Source: Bufo bufo (taxonomy: Eukaryota > Chordata > Amphibia > Anura > Bufonidae). From it: 64,000 bases of DNA. The stretch spans positions 159,783,256 to 159,847,255 of the forward strand of contig NC_053394.1 of assembly GCF_905171765.1 (NCBI RefSeq), read 5' to 3'. Made by a program: the position numbers and the translations under genes. A model generated the notes under the pieces. That model worked only from the letters and a program-made list of their open reading frames with translations. It was not told the DNA's origin and did not search any database. Shown in pieces: positions 56,050 through 64,000 of the stretch (positions are counted from its first letter, which is position 1; the number at the start of each line of letters is the position of its first letter).

Positions 56050-57143
56050 ATATGAATTTAACCAATTAAACCAAAGAACACACATATAAAGTAATGACAA
56101 ATTTTATTAAGCAATAAATATTACAACAAGACATAAAAAGATTATTGTAATGTAAGCAGCAGCAGTGCAGGCTAACACTGCGACAAGCAGCTCGTCCACC
56201 GGACCCAGGGTGTAATTGATCCAAATAAAAGGGGAAAATTCAAAGATGACACAGTTTGCAGGCAATAATGAAAACCACCCCCAATAATTGTGATAAAATC
56301 CCCCCCCAAACTAAACATATGAAGACTGCATAATTATAAGCAAGCATGAGGGCCAGGTGTAAGGCACCTCAAAAGAAGCCCATAGACAGTATGGAGGGAC
56401 AACAATAGTAGCAATGCGCACAAAATCAGCAGGCATACTGAACCATATTACCTAGAGTTGAGTGGAAGCACAATGTAGATCAAACCAAAGACCGGTGGAG
56501 AGCGCACCCCGACGCACGTTTCGCTCCGCTTTCTCAAGGGGCGTATGTGGCTGTACCCGCTGACACCCTACATATATCCTGGGTAATTAAAAATCAAATG
56601 CAATTCACCTGACCATCAGGCCAATGGCTATACAGTAGATGAAAACTGGACAGGACCTAAGCCGGTCAGTGATGACCTGACTTGCAAGAGCCTAATTAGT
56701 GGACGAGAGGTAAATATCGCGAGTCCTCACCGGTCACGTAATCACGCGAGAGATCAACAACTGACGTCAACTCTCACATGACTGCTTCAAGGTAGATGCG
56801 AGAAACATCACGCGAGACAGAGGCCGCGGGAGCACAAATCGGATCGTGATCACATGATCGCACATCACTTCCTTATATGAGGGCTCCCGTCTCACCATGG
56901 TAACTGGTAGCAACTCGCTCGTCACCCTACTATACTGGCCAAAAGAGGTCCTGCCCTCCGTATCGAATATTCTACTACACCATTGGTCAATCGAAAGATG
57001 GGGCAGATTAAAACATAATACCACTTGAGCGACATAATATCCAATCTGTAGTCAATGAAAACTCCACAAAACAATATAATATAGGATAAAATACATATAG
57101 AAAAACCACCAGAGAAAGTTATAACTATATAAAGAATATAAAA
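56050..57143. other. Unassigned repeat region with a degenerate ribozyme-like motif
   Basis: No coding exon. On the minus strand near 56540-56505, CTTGAGAAAGCGGAGCGAAAC followed by GTGCGTCGG resembles a worn version of the box-hairpin-GAAAC arrangement at 19345-19390. Short T-rich start near 56098 could be the complement of a poly-A tail. Nothing else recognised. Confidence 0.3.
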
Positions 57144-59037
57144 GTGGCCTCATACCGACCGATATCACTAATTAATGTAGATTTAAAAATAGTCTCAAAA
57201 ATCTTGGCAGATCGGTTGGCACGCATTATGCCTTCTTTGATTTCTCCATCCCAGGTGGGTTTTGTACAAGGGAGGGCGGCAGTGACTAACTTACGTAAGG
57301 TGTTAACGGTGCTGGATGAAGTGAAGATGCGACCCTTAGTGCACCCCACTGCAGCTATTGTTTCAATAGACGCTGAAAAGGCATTTGACAACGTGAGCTG
57401 GGGGTGGCTGGGGGTCGTGTTAGATCATATGGGGTTCAGTGGACCTTTTCGTAGTTATATCGCAGCTCTATATACAGACCCACAAGCTAGGATATGCACG
57501 CCAGGCTTTCTTTCACCACCGTTTAGGTTACATAAAGGGACTAGGCAGGGATGTCCGCTCTCCCCTTTACTGTTTAATCTTGCAATAGAGCCCCTGTCGC
57601 GTAAACTCAATAATAGCCAAAATATAGAAGGTATCAAAATAGGCAAAATCTCTATTAAGCATGCACTTTTCGCTGACGATCTACTGGTCTTCCTAGAAAA
57701 CCCGGAAAGAGATGTAGCCAGGATATTTAAATTGTTGGAAGATTTCGGAGCAGTATCAGGTTACAGAGTGAATGCCGCTAAGTCTGAAATCCTCTTCTTG
57801 GGAAATAAACACTAAGTTCCTATGGGCGGGGAAAAGACCCAGAGTGGCGTTGTCAAAATTACAGTTGCCCAAATTGAAGGGAGGTATGGCATTCCCGAAC
57901 TTACGGTTGTACAATCTGGCGAGTCTCATGCGACACTGTATTGACTGGATTTTTAATACCAATTTTTACACTAATAGAGCACTGGAATCCCAGCTTGCGC
58001 ATATATGGTGTTTGAAGGCCCTATTACACACCAAATACTCAGCCCAGCCCCCACTGATAAGAACGAGTCTAGTAATAAAAGATACCATTGCCACATGGAA
58101 AGAGATCCGTAAAATTTTTAAGTTGCCCTTTTCCCTTTCTAAACATATGCCTTCGTGGGGTCATCCAGAATTTCCGGCTGGTGTGCAGTTTAAGCACTTT
58201 AATGCCTGGAGGGAGGCGGGCATCACAAAGGCTTCAGACTTATGGCATTCACATGACCATCGTTTCTATTCATATGCAGAGCTAAAAGAGAAGATTCCCT
58301 TAGGATGTCCACAACATGTTTTTGCTTTTCTTCAAGTCAAAAGCTTCCTACATGCTAGGATACATGAACCTAGAGCGGTGTTCTCTGTGAGTGGCTTTGA
58401 CAGTATGATAGGACAGGGAACAACTAAAAAATCACTATCTGAACTATACCATGGGATCAGTGAAACCAGACATAAACCTCTTGCGGAGACTCTCTTTTCA
58501 TCCTGGAAGAAAGACTTCCCGGATGTTGATATACAACAGATAATACAACAGGGTTGGGAAAAGATTAGGAGAGTAGTTTTTAATGAGGGATGGAGGGAAA
58601 CACAGTTTCGCCTAATGCACAAGGCAATTTCCGGGTTTCGCTTCTCTTCTCAGTCTCAAAGGCAGGACAGACTGACATGCTGTCCAAAATGTCACCTAAA
58701 CGGATCAAATATGTTGCACGGGATTTGGTCATGCCCCGATACGTCAAAATTCTGGGAATTAGTAAAACAGCAAATTAAAAGACATCTAGATGTCAACATC
58801 CCCATCACTCCTGAGTGTAATCTTTTTCATGCTCTCCCAGAGCATAGACATATACAACCAATTATCCATATTATCATTCTGGCGGCCAAGCGGTGTCTAC
58901 TAAACAGCTGGCTTCGGCCACATGTACCTTTGATGAATGAGGTACTGGAACATGTCAAAAAATGCTTTGATTTTCCAGACCGGAATGGACGTGTGCGCTT
59001 GAGCTCTGCTGTTCAGACCTGGCCTTTCTTCTGCTAA
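57144..59037 (+). pseudogene. L1 ORF2, RT and C-terminal region, internal deletion
   Basis: First frame (57144-57812): SYRPISLINVDLKIVSKILA, LVHPTAAIVSIDAEKAFDNV, HKGTRQGCPLSPLLFNLAIE and IKHALFADDLLVF with the catalytic FADD intact, ending AAKSEILFLGNK. It is joined, with a frame change at about 57812, to TKFLWAGKRPRVALSKLQLP, so the thumb/linker of roughly 200 residues is missing. The second frame runs to 59037 and includes a Cys motif (CCPKCHLNG, HGIWSC) and a normal ORF2 end. 5' part (endonuclease) absent. Confidence 0.87.
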
Positions 59038-59059
59038 CGATAGCTGTTAGGATTGAAAT

Positions 59060-60048
59060 ATGGGCAAAATCGGTCAGCAAAGAGCGGGGGACTCGTCCCT
59101 CTCCCACAAGCAATCGACAAATTGCGGGGACATGGATAAGTTCATTAAAAAGGCAGCCCCAATATGTGCAGCGCGGGAAGCCAAGATGGCGCCGGAGCCC
59201 TGTAAAGAAGTTGAAGAGAGCGAGACAGATCACCAGGCGGAAGGCAGCGACGTAGAGGATTACAGACATCGCAAACACTTACCGATGTCCAGAAAATATC
59301 TGGATTCTGCACTACAAAGGGCGATGGAGCCGATCGTAAGTGAGCTTTCTTCATTAAGACAGGACGTCAGACATGTGGGTGGCAGAGTTGAAACCCTTGA
59401 GAACAACCAGGCCGTGATCCTGGATTTCCAAGAAGCCACAGCCATTAGCCTGCATAAATGCCAAGCACGTCTAAATGAAGCCTTTAACGCCCTGGAAGAC
59501 CAGGAGAACCGGGGGAGAAGAAACAACCTACGGTTTAGGGGGTCCAGGAAACCGATTCTCCTCAAGTCTCCTCAGAAGTAGTTAAGGAGATCTGCGAAAA
59601 TATACTAGGCCCTGATCGCTCTGCTACAATAGTAATAGAAAGAGCTCACAGGGCCCTGCGGCCGAGACCAAAAGGCAATGAGCCCCCCAGGGATATTATT
59701 TGCCGCTTTCTGCACTTCCAAGACAAAGAAGAAATTATAACTAAAGCGCGCTTATCGAATGGTGTTGAATATAATGGGGTCCCGATTAGCATTTATCAGG
59801 ATCTGGCTCCAGTCACCCTACAAAAAAGAAGGTCGCTCAAGCCCCTCACCGACTGGCTTAGAAGTCAAAAAATCCTTTACCGATGGCAATTCCCGTTTGG
59901 TTTGTCCTTCTCTTACCAAGGCAAGAGGATCATCATCAAGTCTCACATGGACTTAGGCCCTGCATTCGATTTTCTGGACATTCCTCCAATGGAGATTGAA
60001 GACTGGGACCTGGTCACTGCCGGGACTCCCAAAAATTCTGCCTTTTGA
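59060..60048 (+). pseudogene. L1 ORF1 (RNA-binding protein), one frameshift
   Basis: MGKIGQQRAGDSSLSHKQS opens a polar N-terminus. Then comes a coiled-coil region (SELSSLRQDVRHVGGRVETL, ENNQAVILDFQEA, LEDQENRGRRNNLRFRG), the start of the RNA-recognition domain. A frameshift near 59540 moves the rest to another frame: VVKEICENILGP, TIVIERAHRALRPRPKG, PRDIICRFLHFQDKEEI and the C-terminal domain to TPKNSAF and a stop at 60046-60048. In L1 this protein trimerises and coats the element RNA. Confidence 0.82.
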
Positions 60049-60292
60049 ACCGAAGAGCACCCCTAAAGCCCTGAGGCAGAGAGAAAAGAAGAAGAACCAA
60101 CCTCTTACTCCAAGACGCATAGCTTCAGATGTCTCCTAAAAGCAGAAAAGGAGCAGCTTCTCCATATTCTGTGTCAAATATGATGAGTATATTGTTTTTA
60201 CCCATCTCCTTCTACACTTTCCCTCTTATTCCCTATATAGATACCTTTGAAGACCCTTCCACACCACTATGAGTTATTTATTATATAGCGCT

Positions 60293-60952
60293 TATCACGG
60301 TCGGCGTGGCTATCACATACGTGACACAGAGGGAGGGAACGAGGAAGGCCCTGCCCAAGTGAGAGGGAAGGTGGTGACCCCTGACTCACCTGGCGGCTGG
60401 CACCTGGCTGCCCTGACGTCCCTAGACGGGTTCCTCACCCGTACGCTGATCACGTGCCTAAAGCCCTGGCTTTCCCTGAGCTGAGCCCTAGATAGTGAAC
60501 AGGGCGATGGGAACACTAGTCCGCACCACTAGCTCTAAGGGAAAACACCAAGGGGAGGACAGACAACACAGACTCAACATATAATCCCAGGTGGGCGACA
60601 ACAGGAGACAACAATAAGCCCAAAAGGGATCCGGAGGGTAGCACTCTGGAACGACAACCAGGATTCACAACTCCAGTGGGTCAGTATAGATGTCCAGGCA
60701 GGAAGCTCTATAACTGGCAACTAGAGAAGTGTGAGGGGAGAATATAAGGAGGTTGGGAGTGGTAGACAAGAAACAGCTGAGGAGGAGAAGCTACGGATCC
60801 CTGAGTGAGACAAAAAGGATAGCAAGGCAAACACAGAAAACAATCACTAAGAAACAACGTGATCTTTAGATATAGAGCGTGCAGCCACCCGCTGCGACTT
60901 CCTGACCCCGGGTATAACGGAGTCAGACGTGGCTCTTGATACCCTCGTGACA
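60293..60952. mobile_element. Solo LTR, 660 bp
   Basis: Starts TATCACGGTCGG (a one-base variant of TGTCACGG) and ends ACCCTCGTGACA. The flanks GCGCT at 60288-60292 and GCGCT at 60953-60957 are an exact 5-bp duplication. No internal region, so a solo LTR. It belongs to the same terminal class as the LTRs at 14397, 23766 and 49523. Confidence 0.83.
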
Positions 60953-60957
60953 GCGCT

Positions 60958-62184
60958 AATGTGTACCCTGGGGTATATCTAGATATGGGCACAACTGATA
61001 AAAGATACAAAGCATGATTGACTTGCAGTTCTGAAGCCGTATATTCCCAATAATTTCCACTATATATAGTAAGGTTATCTAGGGAATACTAAGGTTTAAG
61101 AAGTATCCCATAGGTCTTTAATCTAAGCTACACCAAAGTTTTTCGTTTGCAAACTGTCTTCAGAACCAGGGTACATATACATATGCTCAGTGATCTCTGG
61201 AGGGGTTCCAGGGTACACATTGCCCCAGTGCTGCTTTTTCTCTGCGTTGACCCACTGTGTACTCAACACTATTAGGCCATACTATACTGCTCAGAACCTC
61301 TAGGCAATTATATGTACTCAGCGGCCTCTGGCTTATATAGTTATTAACCTTTTGAATTATTTATGTATTCAGCGGCCTATGGCTTATATAATTACCAACA
61401 TTGGTCTGATATATGTATTCAGCGGCCTCTGGCTTATGTATTCAGCGGCCTCTGGCTTATAGAATGAACAACCTTTGACTTATGTATTCAGCAGCCTCTG
61501 GGTTATGTATTCAGCAGCCTCTGGCTTATGTATTCTGCGGCTTATAGACTAAGTGTTCAGTAGTCATTTGGCTTATGTATTCAGCGGCATTTAGCCTCTG
61601 GCTTTTTTCCCACACCTTAGATATATCTCTAATAAACTAAGGTTACCACTATTTACTTTTCAACCCTACTGCCATCCCCCTTACCCCCATTCTCCCCCCC
61701 TCTTCTCATTCTCATATCACCCTATATCTACCACTTAGATATAGGCTTCACTTCCTTTCTATATGTAACTCTAGATTAGTTAATATATTTAGGAAATTGG
61801 TAACAGAACATGCCCACTTCTAGGTACCCTCTATACTACACAAATTTAATTTCAATCCTGCGGCTTTTATGACATGTATAATAAAATGCCAGGTCCAAAT
61901 TTGGCAAATGCCTCTTTCCCCCTCTCAACAGGTTCCTCAAGACCCATATGTCTTGATTATTTTAGTTTCTATTCTGTTCAATTTATGTTTGTATTATTGT
62001 CTTTTATCCAGGTCATTATTAAATTATTGGTGTGTCCATCCGAGACTGGTCAACTCTTCGCCAAGGCTAAGATCTTCACTATTAACATTTCGTCTGGAGG
62101 TTAAGTACACTGATCTATTCTCCAATGTAACAAACTGCCACACTTATATGTTTCAGCATTTTGCCTCTCCTCCTTATCCCTATG
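60958..62184. other. L1 inter-ORF region with tandem repeats
   Basis: No coding exon recognised. Holds the 23-bp array at 61310-61620 and C-rich sequence near 61670-61700 (polypyrimidine). Two plus-strand open stretches near 61870-62195 have no motif and run into the ORF2 start. Confidence 0.45.
61310..61620 (+). repeat. Degenerate 23-bp minisatellite
   Basis: About ten units of ATGTATTCAGCGGCCTCTGG followed by CTT, some separated by short insertions (AATTACCAACATT, AGAATGAACAACC). Lies between L1 ORF1 and ORF2. Confidence 0.8.
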
Positions 62185-63567
62185 ATGGCTATTAATATTG
62201 CTTCTTACAATGTCAAGGGATGTAATTCACCATCTAAGCGTAGCCAGATTTTTGGGATTTTGATGAGAGATAAAGCAAACATAGTTTTTCTACAAGAAAC
62301 ACATTTCAAGAACCAACATTTCCCTAACCTATCCTTTTCATTTTATCCTAATTGGTTCCATTGTGGTTCCCCGTCATCAAACTCTAGAGGAGTTAGTATA
62401 GGCTTTCAGAGTAAGATTCCTTTTATTCTGGATGATCAATTATGCGATCCTGACGGTCGTTTTATAATGATCAAGGGCAAAATTGGTCAACACCTATATA
62501 CCTTTGTGAATATATACGCCCCAAATAAGCACCAAATTCCTTGGTTGAAAGGAACTTTACTAAAATTAGAATCTTTTAGAGGCGGTGTTACGGTGGTAGG
62601 GGGAGACTTGAATCTAGTCATAAATCCTCTCATAGACTCCTCCTCCCAAAAATCGGCCCAGTCTCAAAAAGGCCTACGCTCGTTATTACGCACTATAGCT
62701 AAAGCCCACCTGATTGATGTTTGGCGTACTATGTACCCTGATTGTAGAAACTACACCTTCTATTCCCCACTTCATAGGTCATATCAACGCTTAGACTATA
62801 TATTTGTTTCAAAGAAACATCTACAGATTTGTTCCAAAGCCGATATTGGATCCTTAAACCTTTCTGTTCATGCCCGATTTACCTACATATGAACTCCCCC
62901 CCTAACCATAAACCTACTTGCCATTGGAGGTTTAATGAACAGCTCATCAGTTCACTAGATGTCAAATCTAAACTTAAAGACCTGTTAAGAGACTACTTTA
63001 CTATTAATTGTACCCCTGAGGTCTCACACCAAACAATATGGGATGCTCATAAAGCATACATAAGAGGCCATTGCATCAGTCTAGGGGCTCACCTAAAGAA
63101 AGAAAGACAAAAACAAAGATTCCCTTCATGAAAGAATACATTTTCTAGAAAGAGCTCATAAAAAGTCTTTGTTGGAAACACATTTACAAGAACTTTCATC
63201 ATGTAGGGCTTCCCTCAAAAACCTTTTAAATATAGCATTGGCCCAATTTTTTTTTCATTCCCAATACAAAATATTTGCACACGGAAATAAGGCTTCTCGA
63301 TACATGATGTCCAGGCTCAAACGCAGAAAACTTAACAACTACGTACATAAATTAAAAACCTCAGAAGGAACATTAACCTTTGAATCTAATAAAATAGCCT
63401 CTCTTTTTAGAGACTACTACGAATCCCTCTACAACCTCCAACCACCCCAACCTTTCCTAAGCGATACAGAACTAATATCACCTACCAAAGCGTACTTAGA
63501 TAAATTAGACCTGTCAACGCTTTCGGAACAAGATAGAACACACTTAGCCTCCCCTTTCTCCTCAGAG
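62185..63567 (+). pseudogene. L1 ORF2, endonuclease and linker, truncated by an LTR
   Basis: Endonuclease: MAINIASYNVKGCNSPSKRS with the catalytic Asn, NIVFLQETHF with the Glu, FVNIYAPNKH, VVGGDLNLVINP with the Asp-x-Asn pair, and SYQRLDYIFVSK with the later Asp. The final SDH motif reads SVHARFTYI with a frame change near 62870. Linker pieces follow to 63567 (LKRRKLNNYVHKLKTSEG, FRDYYESLYNLQP), ending before the RT blocks where the Gypsy LTR enters. Confidence 0.87.
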
Positions 63568-64000
63568 TGTCACGGACCCATGAACCAGACGTACAACAAG
63601 AGATAAGTGAAAATAAGAAGGCTTTATTGCAAATTAAGCTATAAAGCAAAAGTCCAAACGGATGGTGAAACCGAAGCAGAGTCTTTGCGTAGCCAGAGGT
63701 CAGGAAACCGGAAGGGTAGTCAGACGAAGCCAGGATCAGGAACCAGCAGGGTAGTCAGACGAAGCCAGGATTAGGAACCAGCAGGGAAGTCAGACGAAGC
63801 CAGGATTAGGAACCAGAAGCAGCAGCAGTCTTAGAAGCAAGTGAACACAGGAGGACCAAGCAAGGAACTGACGCCACAGACCTCCTATATATATGAGCTA
63901 GGCATCCAGCTCCTCCCAGTGGGAAGGAGGAGCCGCGGGGTGGAAGGCTACAAGAAACCCAGAAACCAAGATGGCCGCCAGCACATTTCAAACGAGGGAG
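63568..64000. mobile_element. Gypsy LTR, cut by the window end
   Basis: TGTCACGGACCCATG onward is a diverged copy of the 492-bp LTR at 49523, with three rather than four 35-bp units and changes such as GCAAATTAAGC for GAAAATAAAGC. Preceded by CAGAG, the same 5 bases that form the duplication at 49518. Whether it is solo or part of a full element cannot be seen. It interrupts L1 ORF2. Confidence 0.88.

Larger units (their letters stand above)
59060..63567 (+). mobile_element. Second L1 copy, ORF1 and ORF2 N-terminus, hit by LTRs
   Basis: ORF1 (59060-60048) and ORF2 (from 62185) are in order and on one strand. Its ORF1 start lies only 22 bp after the ORF2 stop of the previous L1 fragment, with no 3' UTR or poly-A between. 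A solo LTR (60293-60952) sits in the inter-ORF region and a Gypsy LTR begins at 63568 inside ORF2. Confidence 0.78.

Overview
The window is nuclear DNA of a vertebrate, most likely an anuran amphibian. The evidence is a spliced gene with GT-AG introns, a very high load of transposable elements nested in one another, and the mix of families: several Tc1/mariner types, PIF/Harbinger, hAT, many TTAA-flanked palindromic elements, chromodomain Gypsy elements, a Penelope-like element, CR1/L2-like and L1 LINEs. The call of frog or toad rather than another vertebrate is inference from this repeat spectrum. I see no bacterial gene, rRNA, tRNA or CRISPR array.

The only host gene I can reconstruct with confidence is a Pi-class glutathione S-transferase on the minus strand, 42359 to 26664. 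Six coding exons (42359-42324, 41020-40908, 39675-39597, 39382-39279, 27794-27687, 26846-26664) have matching phases and canonical splice sites and add up to 207 residues. The start ATG is itself split by the first intron (A|TG), so the exon carrying the A lies further upstream and was not identified. Introns of up to 11.5 kb are filled with repeats.

Layout. 0-15 kb: a broken Harbinger transposase (plus strand) and a three-exon Myb/SANT-MADF accessory gene (minus strand), cut up by Tc1 elements, a hAT element with an 8-bp target duplication and two internal minisatellites, and palindromic TTAA elements. 14-19 kb: a solo LTR inside a minisatellite and an internally deleted LTR retrotransposon with a 5-bp target duplication. 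19-25 kb: a Penelope-like element whose 5' half is inverted relative to its 3' half, itself hit by a Tc1 element and a solo LTR. 26-42 kb: the GST gene, with a fold-back Tc1 element, two TTAA elements sharing one TTAA, and an L1 remnant in its introns. 42-48 kb: palindromic elements, a 65-bp minisatellite and an unidentified possible exon. 48-56 kb: a CR1/L2-like LINE broken by a young Gypsy element (LTRs look identical; a 439-codon gag-integrase tail-chromodomain fusion) and by a DD37E Tc1-like element with an intact 338-codon transposase. 57-64 kb: two L1 fragments head to tail, with a solo LTR and another Gypsy LTR running off the window end.

Most elements are parasites that have inserted into one another, so the nesting gives relative ages. 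The products that still look competent are the DD37E transposase at 52493-53509 and, as an open frame only, the Gypsy fusion at 50026-51345. I did not find a clearly new multi-gene system. The best candidates for something undescribed are the gag-chromodomain fusion element, the inverted Penelope-like element with a ribozyme-like motif, and the orphan exon near 47.8 kb.
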